The position numbers and the translations under genes are program-made. From positions 7,125,371 to 7,189,370 of the forward strand of contig CM074185.1 in assembly GCA_037179385.1 (NCBI GenBank): a stretch of DNA of 64,000 bases, given 5' to 3'. Under the pieces are notes generated by a model. It made no database searches. It worked only from the letters and a program-made list of their open reading frames with translations, and was not told the DNA's origin. Positions 23,265 through 34,865 of this stretch are shown piece after piece. The stretch comes from Holothuria scabra. Its lineage: Eukaryota; Echinodermata; Holothuroidea; Aspidochirotida; Holothuriidae. Numbering within the stretch: the first letter of the stretch is position 1; each line of letters starts with the position of its first letter.

Positions 23265-23602
23265 AGGGAAATATTGTGTTTAAAATGCTCCAACAAAGAG
23301 TACAAAGAAAGTCGCTCAGACACTACCTAACAATTCAGTCTTAATCATAAACCCCAGTAATAGCTGCATCTCTTCAAAAAACTATTCGCAAGAAGAGCCA
23401 TGTACGTTGCATTATTTGAAATGTTGAAAGTTTGAATGAACAAGTTGAGAAACAAACAACTGAATTTCTATCAGTGGGAAACTTATTTCATGGAAAGAAG
23501 GCCACCGTATGCCTTATTTTTGATAATCTATCACCCTGTGTCAATAAATATTAGATTTAAAAGAATGAATTTTTTTTTGCAAAACAAACGCAATATTTTC
23601 CT
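23265..23602 (-). mobile_element. MITE C3 (TTAA-flanked)
   Basis: It is an inverted copy of C1, with TTAA at 23261-23264 and 23603-23606. The left end AGGGAAATATTGTGTTT is the inverted repeat of the right end AAACGCAATATTTTCCT. Confidence 0.85.
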
Positions 23603-24868
23603 TTAAATCAATCAAGGTCAGAGGTCATGGCACCAACGATCTGTACATTCTTTTCATTATGCCGTATTTGGTATGTGAAATATTTGACATAATAATAAAA
23701 TAAGTAACCAAACTGGGGGTTATGTGAGAACACAGACTTGTAAACGTGGGGTTAACTTATGGTTTTGCCTTATTGTAAACACGAGGTTACACCGAATGTC
23801 TCAGGGTACGTGAGACCAAGCCTGTAGAAAATTGGTTTCATTGCTACTTTTACTGTACTGGATTTTGAATAAGTGATAGTGATGGCTCTGGGTCCTTTTC
23901 TTGGTGTAAAATGTGACATCATTTAAACCCATGTACAAGTACCTCCTCACAATTTCTTAAGTACATGGAAACCTCGTAATAAATGACACAGTGAAGATGT
24001 GATTCTATGGTTTTTCAATCCCATGAACCTGATGTCATTTTTTACTGACTGTCAAAAAGTCCGTCTGCAAGTACTTTGCCAAAAATAATAATGCCTGGAT
24101 AGTGAAGTTTCCCCTTTTGCCGAGTTTTGCAGTTTTATACAGATGTCGTAATCCTCTTGCCAAAGATATGCTTTCCATTTGGTGTGACGCAATCACTTTG
24201 AGACAAGAATATGAGAATGCTTGCAAATGTACACAAAAGTAACTTAAAGAGAAACAGAGAGGAGAGGCAAGATAGGAAGTAATTGTGACTGACAATACAA
24301 AAACAAGTTGTTAATAGATACATGTGTATTAAAAATTTGCAGGTTTAATGGGCAGTCATTAGATTTGTTTAGAATATTTATTCTGTGTTCAAAGTAATGA
24401 AAGTGGAAATCAAGAGGAAAAGAATTGTATGCAAAGGGAATGAAAGTAATGGACATACAGTATCGAAGAAGAGGTGATCACTGCATTTGCGGCTTTGAGA
24501 CGATTTTTCAAAACCTAGACATATATAATATTAGATTAACATTGGTGGTGCTTCAATTGTGAAGTCAAACATAAAATGTAAGGAAAAATGTAGAAATGCA
24601 GCCTGAAAGATTTATACTATAAAGGAAGGTGATGGGGTTCTGCTTAGCAAATAAATAGGAAGTTGGGTTTTTAATGATTTAATGATCTGTAAGGGACATT
24701 GTGAAAGTGGGAAAATTTACTTGTGACGGGTTCGTGACTATTAAAAGCAGAAAATTGTGAATAATGTGTTCAATGGTGATACATTTGCTTGAATGCAGCT
24801 GAGACTGTATTACTCTAAAAATTTTTGAAGAACCCTGTGGATCAGCTGCTGTGCACGTACTAGTGTGC

Positions 24869-24920
24869 AGGGGAGGGGGAGGGGGAGGGGAGGGGGAGGG
24901 GAGGAGGAGGGGGAGGGGGA
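24869..24920 (+). repeat. GGGGGA purine tract (G-quadruplex candidate)
   Basis: About 50 bp of G4-5 runs separated by single A or AGGA. There are many G runs of the length needed for a G-quadruplex. Confidence 0.85.
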
Positions 24921-25569
24921 AAAGGAACAGTAGGAGTTGAGAAATTGCCAAGTGACTGCTTTTTCACTGACTGCGTAATTTCTGAGGATGAGATTATGTT
25001 GAGTGGGCAGAACTTGCTTGGTGTGACAGTCTATTTCATTTGTGTGTGGGCAGTCATATCTAGTTCATTGTACCCTGAGTATTCTCACAGGTCTTCCGCA
25101 TTCCTCCCACTTGGCATTTTACTTGCCTCAAAAGTCAGGTGCTCAGCAAAGAAGTTGACTAAAGCTCAAGTGCCCTTGGGCAGACCATTTATTAAGCTGA
25201 CTCGAATCAGTATTTTCGTGTAAGTAGTGTAACAGCTAATTGGTTGATGTGGCTTTTAAGGGGGTGCGGGAGCTTGAGCGTTGAAAGGGATAGGACTTAG
25301 AAGGGGTGGGGAGCTAAGGGTTTCCCGTATCCATCCAAATATTTTCACTTTTCCTTTTGATAGTGTCCGAAATTTTTGTATTGTGGGAAGAACATCATGA
25401 ATACATTGTGGGGGGGGGGGTGGATGAATGGGAAAGGGGATGATTATGAACTGGGGTGGAATATTGGGAAGAGGGAAGAGGTTGGGAAGGGGACAAGAGG
25501 GGCAGATAATAAAGGGAGCAAATAAAATACTCCTACAAGCTCAAACAAAATTTTGATAGGGGACTGGCA

Positions 25570-25815
25570 GAATTCTACACTGCTACTGCTCTTTGATTGA
25601 CTTCAAATTCAAAAGATGCTTTAAGCTGACTTGTTGTAGTAGTTTGCATTGTCCAGACAGAGTGTAAAGAGAGTGAACATTCCTATCACTGTGCATACGT
25701 ACTAGGGCCTTAAGTATGATGTTTTGGATGTGATGATGCGATAGTAAACTAGGAGTGTGTATCATGCTTCAGGAGGAGTATATTACTGTAACATGTTGTG
25801 GGAGGGGCTAGAAGT
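25570..25815 (-). mobile_element. Degraded MITE A5
   Basis: GCTCTTTGATTGACTTCAAA and GTTGTGGGAGGGGCTA are recognisable pieces in family order. The middle is diverged. Confidence 0.4.
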
Positions 25816-26075
25816 GGCCTACACGTATAAGGATGGGAAGATGTGGTCATGAAGTTACTAAATAATTTTAAGTGTGGCATTCTGTATGGAGTTTTGTTTC
25901 TTTTCCTCTGAACAATTGATATATCCCAATTCACTGAATTCACTAGGTGTAAAATGCGTCACCTAATCCTTCATTCTTGCATACTTCTAGACTGTTTACT
26001 AACAGTGATGAAGCTCCACTTGATAGGTGTGTTTTGTACTGTATATTTTGCCATTCCTACTGGGGTGTCTTATAC

Positions 26076-26220
26076 AAGTTGTGTGCAATGCCCTGCATAA
26101 GCAATGTAGTAGGGAAAACAAACCAGTGAGCCACAACTGGAAAAGAGGCCCCAGCCGGCTCGACTTGAACCAATAGGTTGGAAACTGGGCTTTAAAACTC
26201 GATCTTACTACTTACTAACT
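26076..26220 (+). mobile_element. tRNA-derived SINE S, 5'-truncated copy 3
   Basis: Only the body (GCATAAGCAATGTAGTAGGG, CCAATAGGTTGGAAACTGGG) and the tail remain. Confidence 0.7.
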
Positions 26221-27419
26221 TACTAACCAACTAGTACAGTTCAAGTACAGTCAAGAGTAAGGCTGTCCATATACAACCATTTGAGAAGAGCACAGCACAG
26301 TTAACAGTACACATGTGATATATTTAACATTATTTGTATCCATGGATGTCCTGATTTGACCCAGACAGGTCTTGCTCATTTCTCACTCTATAGTTTCTGT
26401 TGACATACACACTATGTACATGTATTCTCATATTTACTGCACAAAGATGAAGCATGCACTGTATATCAGTATTCATGCTTTGGATTATGTATTGCATACC
26501 TGTGTGCAGTATTATCAAAATTGCTGGTACAGTATAGGCACATTGTCCAGCACACACCAGATACAGACTGACACAGTCCATACCAGGCCCAACATTGAAC
26601 GACACAGATACATAAAAAAATCCTTTATGGTAGTGTTTGCCTTCTTCTTGGTTATAAAATATTAGGACATGGCTTTTTCCTTGCAGAGTAGTATCTTTTG
26701 GTCCTGACATGAAAACTGTTTGGCTTTAAGGAAGGGTGAAGGTTACCTGCATAGCAGGCTGTACGGCTTATTCCTTTTCAGTCATATCCCTAATGCCTGT
26801 CAAAGTGAACACTGAACAAATTCTTTTGAATATTCATAGAAAAATGTGGCCTCGAGACTGGTTGAATGTTTGTAAATATTCACAAAACGGCAACATCTGG
26901 TCCTGTGTAGTGGCCCATACCACCCATGGAGGTGTTACATCATTGTAATACTCATGTCCTGGTAGTACCCACTGCACAGTATTTATGCAACATGATGTAA
27001 TTAAAGAACATCTCAGGTTTCAGTCGAGACTTCCAGTTTACAACCACAGGCCTACACACACCCACTTTAAAACAGTAGCATGATTCATTAGAGAGTACAT
27101 GAATAAATCATATTATGGTAATGAGTTTGCGTTTAAAACTGGATGTAGTCCTGTTCACTTTGGCGGGCGGTGGTTTTGGAAGCTAAGAAGCTGAGAAAAC
27201 CACTGTCTGCTCTGCGTTGTACGGTGCAGGTGGCCCATTCTGCCACTTATGCCTTTGTAGACAGATAAAGGAGCATAGCTTTTTCTATTCCCCAGTAGTT
27301 GGTAGTGTAATCTGTCACCCTTCCAGGTATCCTCAAAAGAATAAAGTGAAGGAGGTGTGTAGATTCCCAAAGCCAGGAATAAGGGGAATATAGACGAATT
27401 CGATTAGCGCTTGTTTTTA

Positions 27420-27620
27420 GTGACTGAAGGCCGCCATTAGTGGGGTCCATCAGCCTAAAACCGTCTTTATTTATTGTTTACATGAATTTCAAACCCTCAT
27501 ATTTAGTGAACTTGGAGAATTTAAGATACAAATTAGTGTACAACCATCCATGATAGGGGTAAGCAAGGAAATCGAAAGATTTAAAGGTGATGGACCCCAT
27601 TTATGGCAGACTGAAATCAG
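27420..27620. mobile_element. MITE I1 with about 30-bp inverted ends
   Basis: The left CGCCATTAGTGGGGTCCATC and right GATGGACCCCATTTATGGCA ends are inverted repeats. An inverted relative lies at 55660-55865. Confidence 0.7.
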
Positions 27621-28621
27621 ACCATCACTTGCTGTCTGGATCCGTGTATACTGTAATGCTTAGAGGTTGTATCCTTAAAAATGCAAATACTTTTTGAACA
27701 CAAGGCTATAATACGAAGCGTAAATCAACTCTTCCTTTCGAGAGTTCATTCTAGGACATGATGGGAATCTTCCCTTGTTTAAAATATATTGGGGGATTTT
27801 TTTCAATTTTAAAGTTGATTTGAATTTTCTAGGCTTCTTATTTCCTTATACGCATTTCAACAATTTAGCCTAGCCACATATCTATGGACTTTCCCTTGTG
27901 AGAATAGTTTCTATAATTTTAGCAGCTGTGATGCAGATCCTTTAATCGCATAGGCCTACTGAGTATCACAGTCTGAATGAACGGACTGATTGGCGGCTTT
28001 CATACTTTTAGATGAGAGGAAAACTTCTGTCTGAGTATAATAACAGACATTTTTTTAGTGCACACTTTTCAAAACTTTGTCTGCACTTTACTGCCAGACA
28101 AGTGGGCTGTAATCTAGTAGCTTCCTTTTTCCTTTTTGATGCACTTAAAAAACCTAATGGTTGACAAAGTGTTGACAGGGCAAAATTTATCCATCCGTGG
28201 GATGGACTTTATAGCTGCTTTGTATTATGCAACTTCAAGCATCAAAGAGCTTGATTGATACAAGTATCTGGTATTTCATGAGGGTGTGTGCAGATTCGTA
28301 CAACACCGTTTTTCTTTTGAGGTACGTTTCCCTCATTTCATTATCTTGCCCTAGCACCGGGGTTTCCCCGCCGGAGTGCAGATAAAAGGTGATGTAATGT
28401 GCCCTTCCTGTATTGCCTGCTCAGATACTATTTAGTTAGTGTTCATTTTAGGGTGTGTCTGGGCTAATTTTGCACTAAAATTTCCTTATGCATGTTGTGG
28501 GTGTTCAAAGACTGCTTAAAACTGAGCTAAAACTGAAACTTCCACCTTCCTCCCGCCCTCTCTCCCTTTTTCGCTGCCTCTCCCCCTCCCTTCACAAATA
28601 ACGCCCAGTTTTGCGAGTGTG

Positions 28622-28735
28622 TACCTTTTGCATCCGGATAAGAATGAGTTTTAGACAGTTGTGGGTGGGGCTTCAGTAAGAAGTTTGAAAGAATTGGAAC
28701 TGTTTGGGGTGATAGGAACAAGGCGTTACAAATTG
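28622..28735 (-). mobile_element. Partial MITE A6
   Basis: It has GGATAAGAATGAGTTTTAGA, GTTGTGGGTGGGGCTT and GAATTGGAACTGTTTGGGGT of family A. The other half is missing. Confidence 0.65.
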
Positions 28736-29194
28736 TGAAGTTTGGATGTCAGAATTCAAAGAAATGAGCTCCAGTAGTTGACCTTGCTTTGAAACAAAGC
28801 TATGCTTGAGCAGGTGTAGAGTATAATAATCAGACTTTGAAGGGCAGTTGTTTTATAATGCTAAGGGACCACGAATGTGGTAGGAGCCATTGGCTTATGA
28901 ATTACAACTTCACATGTGGTGGCAACCAATTCAACAATTTGGATAAAATTTGGTATTTTTTTGAAAGACCAGTTCAGATGGGAAAACTGTAGACTGCTCT
29001 TAGATGAAAAACCCACCTTACTTTGACCTGGCCAGGAATGGAACTCCAGACCTCCTGTTTGCTAAGCTTCATTGCTTCAAATGCCACCACCTTCATCCTT
29101 GTGGCCTTAGTACCACATACTGGTAGCATGTGAGAACTTTGACCTATGTTGCAGAAAATTGCCAAAATGATAATGATAATAATACAATGGACTT

Positions 29195-29402
29195 AAGAGT
29201 AGAGTACCAGTATGAGTACAAGTAGAGTACCAGTATGAGTACAAGTAGAGTAGAGTACCAGTATGAGTACAAGTAGAGTACCAGTATGCATGAGTACAAG
29301 TAGAGTAGAGTACCAGTATGAGTACAAGTAGAGTAGAGTACCAGTATGCATGAGTGCAAGTAGAGTAGAGTACCAGTATGAGTACAAGTAGAGTAGAGTA
29401 GA
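29195..29402 (-). repeat. Minisatellite of TACTC-type units
   Basis: Units of GTAGAGTACCAGTATGAGTA plus CAA, with AGTAGAGTAGAG and GTATGCATGAG variants, about 24-33 bp each. Both strands give open frames rich in simple residues; not a gene. Confidence 0.85.
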
Positions 29403-29660
29403 TACACTTTATTACAAACCACGAAGGGAATCACGATTCTGCAGCAAAAGAAAAAGTAAAATAAAAATGTACAAGAATGAGAAGACCAAGAAAGTAGAAT
29501 AAAAAGATACAAAGATAAACAGTAAAAGGCAAGAAATAATGTATAACATAAACCTGAAAAATGTGACAATAACAAAGAACTCCACTAGTAAAGACCAGTT
29601 TAAGAAATAAACTGGAAGAATTCTAAATAATCAAAATTAAAAATCAAAATTATCAGAATT
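29403..29660 (-). mobile_element. Possible retroelement 3' end feeding the minisatellite
   Basis: On the - strand the stretch ends TTTGTAATAAAGTGTATC and then becomes TACTC repeats, as a non-LTR element with a tandem-repeat tail would. No coding remnant was recognised. Confidence 0.35.
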
Positions 29661-30488
29661 ATAATTACTTAAATTATTTATTTAAGATCCCCATTGTGAT
29701 GGTGTTTATAATTTTTGTAAATTTTATTTACTAAAGGCTAATGTTTCCTTATCACCTGTCCCACCAGCTTAATGTTATCATCAATTACTTTCATGCAGTT
29801 TTTGCACGTTTCCTCCCCAACACAGAAGACATTATGTCTGTATGCTGCATATAATGGAATTATTAAGAGTGGCAAGGATTTCATGGCTTTACATTTAAGA
29901 GTTAAGTTTACGTAGACATACACAGCACCAGATCAGAAATAAAAGTGTATGTAAGGAATGCTGTGCACTCTGTAAACTCTTTTGTCCTTCTTAGTATACG
30001 TCATGATTTTTCAGGACTTAGGAATCGTCTGATCATAGTACTGGTAACAACTATTTGTAAATTTCACAATTCAGTGAGAAAAATAGTCTTATGTGATTCT
30101 CCATTATTAGCCATTTTGAGATAGGCTACATAGACTACTGTATGCTAATTTAATTTGTGATGATTCCAGTGTATTGCATCGGAAATTCTCATGAAAGCAA
30201 AAAATTGCAAGTTCTGCAAACTTTAATTTACAGCTGTCTGTGGAATAATAAAAAATGCAGAAAAAGGAGAACGACTTTGTTTTGACAGGTGGAAATATTG
30301 TTTCGTAGCTCATGCTACGAAAATACAAAATGTTTTTCTTTTTAGCCTTTGGTGGTATTCAAATTTTGAAATGATCTTGAACCCATAAAACATGTATTTT
30401 GTGACGAAGGGCTTGAGTACTGTCAGTAATGAAAATGGGAGAAATGTTGATATGATAGAAATCCATAATGTGTCTGCTGCAATTTATT

Positions 30489-30741
30489 AGGGATAATGTC
30501 TATAGTCCCCTGTCTCATGTCCCCGGTGTCAATAGTCCCCTGTGTCAATAGTCCCCCATGTCATTGGTCCCCAGTCTCATTGGTCCCCTAACTCTAACCC
30601 TAACCCTAAAACCTAATCCTAAACCCTAAACCCAACCCTAACCCTAAACCCTAACGCAGGGGACTAATGAGACAGAAGACCAATTAGACAGGGACCAATG
30701 AGACAGGGACCAATGAAGTTGGGGACTATAGAGTGAACCCT
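30489..30741. mobile_element. 253-bp MITE with a telomeric-repeat core
   Basis: The ends AGGGATAATGTCTATAGTCC and the complement of AGGGTTCACTCTATAGTCCC are inverted. TATT flanks both sides (30485-30488, 30742-30745). The arms are runs of TCATTGGTCCCC on the left and GGGACCAATGAGACA on the right. The centre is CCCTAA repeat. Confidence 0.75.
30590..30653 (+). repeat. Interstitial telomeric repeat (CCCTAA)n
   Basis: About ten imperfect CCCTAA/CCCTAAA units, the TTAGGG telomere type. It is entirely inside the inverted arms of the 253-bp element, so a mobile origin is likelier than a chromosome fusion. Confidence 0.88.
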
Positions 30742-31161
30742 TATTGACTGTATTTACAGAAAAGTTTGCGACATCATTCATAGTTAATTAACATTTGTAA
30801 GAACATGATGAAATACTGTACTTGTTTATGTTGGAAATAAAATAAGCTATAAATTTAAAATCATCTTGTGACTGTTAGTATTAACTGGTGTTACACAATC
30901 ATATGCAATATTTGGTTAACTCTGTAGTAATGTTCACGTGCTTGCACTGTCCATCCCAAAATAGAGGTTGTATATGCGGGTATGCATGATGTACTGTAAA
31001 TAACGAGTTTTCATTACTGACATTACTCCAGACAAAAGTGCGAGTGAGGCTAAGTTTACTGTAATTTTAATGTTACCGGCCCTCTGGCCACATCCATAAT
31101 CTTAACTCAAACCTGGAGCTTAACATATGCTATACGTTTGTGTACAGTTAATTAGCCTAAC

Positions 31162-31455
31162 AACGGCCTAATTGTCTCACCCCAAACAGTTCTAATTCTC
31201 CTAACCTTTAAGTCCCTGAGCCCGCGACTGTCTAAAACTCATCCCCATCCAGGCACCATCTCGGTTTATTGCTTCAGTGTGATGTACAGGGGGACCCCAA
31301 TGTGTAATCAAAACACTCTCAGCAGAGTAAATGGTTTCTAATTTGAGCTTCAGTGCTCTGCATTTTTTAAGCTTTCAGTCAAGGAACTGTCCCAATAGAG
31401 AATTTCTGTAGACTACTGCAAAAAAATTGTGGCTTGGAGTGAGAGGATTAACCCT
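31162..31455 (+). mobile_element. MITE A7
   Basis: It starts GGCCTAATTGTCTCACCCCA and ends GAGTGAGAGGATTAACCC before TTAA (31456-31459). It is followed after about 20 bp by MITE D2. Confidence 0.8.
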
Positions 31456-31479
31456 TTAATCACTGTCCGCATGATTGCA

Positions 31480-31736
31480 TAAAGGGCAGGAGCAATCATC
31501 CCAAATTGAAGAAGTGTAGTAGACTGTCCAGTTTCATGATTGGCTGTTGGGAGTGACGTGACAATGTTTTTTCTCTTCAAATGTGAAATTTAACAGATAT
31601 AACTGCTTGGTTTACCTTGAATATGCAAAAGTAAAATCATAAAATGTAATGAAAGATACATTGAAGAGAAATAAGATGAAAATTGTGTGATTTACCTTTT
31701 TCTTCAAAATGAGTTTGGGGGGACTGCTCTTTACCT
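31480..31736 (+). mobile_element. MITE D2
   Basis: The left end reads AAAGGGCAGGAGCAATCATC and the right end GGGGGGACTGCTCTTTACCT, followed by TTAA. It lies between two family A copies, forming a MITE cluster at 31.16-31.99 kb. Confidence 0.75.
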
Positions 31737-31740
31737 TTAA

Positions 31741-31985
31741 CCTTATCCCCCTGCAGACACTGTAATCATTTCTTGCTCCAGGGTGAGTACTGTATACAAG
31801 ACCCCAGTTTGTGATCAAAACACTCACAGCACAGTAAATGCTGTGTAATTAGAGCTATGTACAGTACTCTGCATATTTTTGAACTACTGTATAGCTGTCA
31901 GTCAAAGAGCTGTGCTAATTGAGAATTTATGTTCATGGCTAGAAAAACTGATTGTAGTTTGGGATGAGGTTGGCTGCCTTTGATT
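31741..31985 (+). mobile_element. Partial MITE A8
   Basis: It starts inside family A directly after the TTAA that ends D2 and continues (CTCCAGGGTGAGTACTGTAT, GTCAGTCAAAGAGCTGTGC) to GTTTGGGATGAGG. D2 may have replaced or inserted at its left side. Confidence 0.65.
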
Positions 31986-33257
31986 CCACATGTAGTATGC
32001 ACTGTAATACAACCTAAAAACCTACCGCCAGGGTTCTGCCTCCGTGCAATAGAAAAAAAAAGTTTTTACATTCGTTCAATCTTTGACTAATTGACCTTTA
32101 GGCCTGTATAAGAAGGACTAGCTTCCCCTTAATGAACAGAATTAAATGTAGAGATAACAAATGACAGGGCTGAAAATTGGTAATATCTTTTGGAAAGCAA
32201 GTAATATTTATCCACAACTTTTAATATGTTGAAACAAGCTGCATGCCTAGGGAAGGGGACATTTCCCTCATCCATCCAGGTCTCTGAATATGCTGCACTC
32301 AATATAGACTTTATGAACTGAAATCCGGGATAGAGGTTTCCTGGTTTTTGCTACAAATTTATTCCTTGTTCGATGAATTGGATGAGATCTATATAAAATG
32401 TACCTCACTATTTGCTGTACATACACAAAGGAACAGCTCTACTTGCCACAGAATATGGTTTCACCCAGGCATATCAATCGGGGAAGGGGGATGCATCCAA
32501 TGAACATTCTGTTCATCCCTTCCTCAATAATTCAAGCAGATTAAAAAAGAAACATGCAGAATAAGCAAAGTATAACATTGCGGTATGTACAGATGACTCA
32601 AGGGCATGGAGAAAATGTCAGTTTGACCCTATTCTAACCCTAACCACCCCACGTCCTATGAAAACTGCTTATATGCACTATCTATCTGTTTTGTGTATGT
32701 GCGTGTCAATGTGAGTATATGCATGTTTGTTTGTGTATAGGCTTGTGCTCACTTTTGTTCAGGTGGATTGCTTATTAGAGGGGTCATGGACATGATTCAA
32801 GGTTCTGGCTATTGGAAAATCCCCCCCTCCTTTTTCCCCTACCCCCCTACCATTGGCAAACCAGATCTATGCCTCGATCTAGACTCTACCTGATGTTCTG
32901 GTGTAGAATTTTTCAAGAAGATTTCTGTTCTTGTATTATTCAAAGGCTGATAATTTTCACAATTTCATTATTCCCAGGGTTCAATGACAATGTTCCTAGA
33001 AATATTATTGCTCCTATCAATTGTCCCATGGTTTCATTTTTGACTTAGAATTTAGTATTAGACCCTGGGAACATTGAAACCTGGAGCAATCCGAGATGCA
33101 TGTTGGGAAGGTTTATGTAACCCCAGAATAGCAACAAAACACAGAAGGGAAATGTCCTTAATCCACTTTTGGCCACACCCCAGTTTGGGCCGAAGGCGTT
33201 TTTTAGCTAATGGTGATAGAATCAGTACTTTCTTTTTATAAATTTATACTGTAGGTA

Positions 33258-33400
33258 ATCTGCACCCCAAATTGCAGTTTTTGTAGTAGTCCACAGAAAT
33301 TTGCAATTGGCACAGCTCTTTGATTGATGGCAAGTTCAAAAAATGCAATGTTTGTATTATGCTACTGACAAAAGATGTCATTCAAGGAGATTTGGCTGGG
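33258..33400 (-). mobile_element. Partial MITE A9
   Basis: CTGCACCCCAAATTGCAG and GGCACAGCTCTTTGATTGAT match the family A 3' half. Confidence 0.55.
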
Positions 33401-33630
33401 ATATGAGATTTTTTTGAAGATTTTACTTTCATTTTCCAGAAACATGGCATTAAAGCAGCTTTCAGAGTTTCTCTTTGTTTTTAGGTCACAACTTTACTTA
33501 TATGCCATATTTATCATTCAAACTTGAAAGACCACATCAGTGTTTCTACATTTTTGTACTGTACAACGATCATTGTTGTATTAACAAACTTCAAAGACCA
33601 GTTTAGTGTTTCTACATATTGTGGTATTAA

Positions 33631-33785
33631 CAATCTCTAAAAATGGAACCTGCTGCCATTGTGCGATGCTCCGCATAAGCAGTGGAGTGGTAAAAACAAG
33701 CCAACTGGAAAAAAGGCTGTTCGCAGCTCGACTTGAACCAATTGGTTGGAAACTGGGCCGTAAAAGTTAAACTCTATCTTACACA
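33631..33785 (+). mobile_element. tRNA-derived SINE S, 5'-truncated copy 4
   Basis: It has the body from AAAAATGGAACCTGCTGCCA through GGTTGGAAACTGGGCCGTAA. There is no tRNA head. Confidence 0.7.
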
Positions 33786-34611
33786 TAACATTTATAAATG
33801 GTCTGTCGTAGGGGAAAACCCAGATGATGAAACATACCGTTAATATTCTTCGTTAAACTCTGGCCACCGCCGTAATATTATACAGGTATAGTTTCTGCAT
33901 GGTTAGTCCTCGTGTAGGTTCTATTCAAAGTTACATGTGAAGCCATCCAAATTTTTTATACAGGTTGTCTGCTGGTGGTTTATGATACTTGTAGGTTGTT
34001 TGGTCTTAATTTAGTACTTTATCATGCATTTATCATGCATGTACAGATGAAAGTACATGCCGTAGACAAAAAGGGGAGTGTAATTATTCAACTACAGTAA
34101 ATGCTTGTTACACATCCCCCAGATTGAATACCCACGTTTTAATTCAAAAAGTACTTTTTGTTTCGTTCAAAAAACATTTTTCCGTGTCTTTTGCAAGTGA
34201 GAAGCTATTTCTCAATTTCTCTGTTGTGGAGCTCATGAGGAAATCTAGCCCGATGCTTTCCAGATAGCAACAGTGTAAATAATGCTCTCATATCCCTCTG
34301 ACCAGTGACTACTCTGCTTATGGACTGACTATACTGAGATAACAGAACAAAGATCCCTTATGTAGTCATAGGCTATATCTTCATACAGTAGAGTCTTCTG
34401 GCACCCTATCTGCAATTACCCGGAAAAAGGCCTTGAAATCCTGTTTTTTAGAGTATCGGGCAAGTTAGCCTAATGTGTTTCCATCAAAATTAATTGTGAT
34501 AAAATGTTTGAGATAATAATGACATAACCTCTGTGGTTGGAATACATAATTGAATGTCGCCTTCCATTTGTCTCTTTTCATGTGTTAAATGATAAGGGAG
34601 CGGAAGATGTC

Positions 34612-34865
34612 TGTAGTTAGTTAAGTAGAGTCTTACTGCCTAGTAGTTTTCAACCAATTGGTTCAAGTCGAGCCGGCTATGGCCTTTTTTCCATTTGTGG
34701 CTCACTGGCTTGCGTTCCCTACAGTACTCCAATGTTTATGCTGAGCACCAAGCACAATGGCAGTGGTTCCATTTTTAAAGTCTTTGGTCTGATGAGGCCA
34801 GGACTCAAACTCCTGACCTCCTGACTGCAATTCGGATGCTCTAACCAATTGACCATGCAGTCTGT
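34612..34865 (-). mobile_element. tRNA-derived SINE S, copy 5 (second head type)
   Basis: Full length on the - strand, with tail GTTAGTTAAG on the + strand and a head containing GGATGCTCTAACCAATTGAC (complement). It shares the alternative head with 21649-21895. Confidence 0.75.

Noticed and set aside
29144..29575. Long - strand frame rich in T, L, Y and H
   Set aside because: It is the translation of minisatellite units and adjoining AT-rich sequence.
30590..30653. Chromosome fusion scar
   Set aside because: The telomeric tract is short and inside the inverted arms of a small element, so a mobile origin is more economical.
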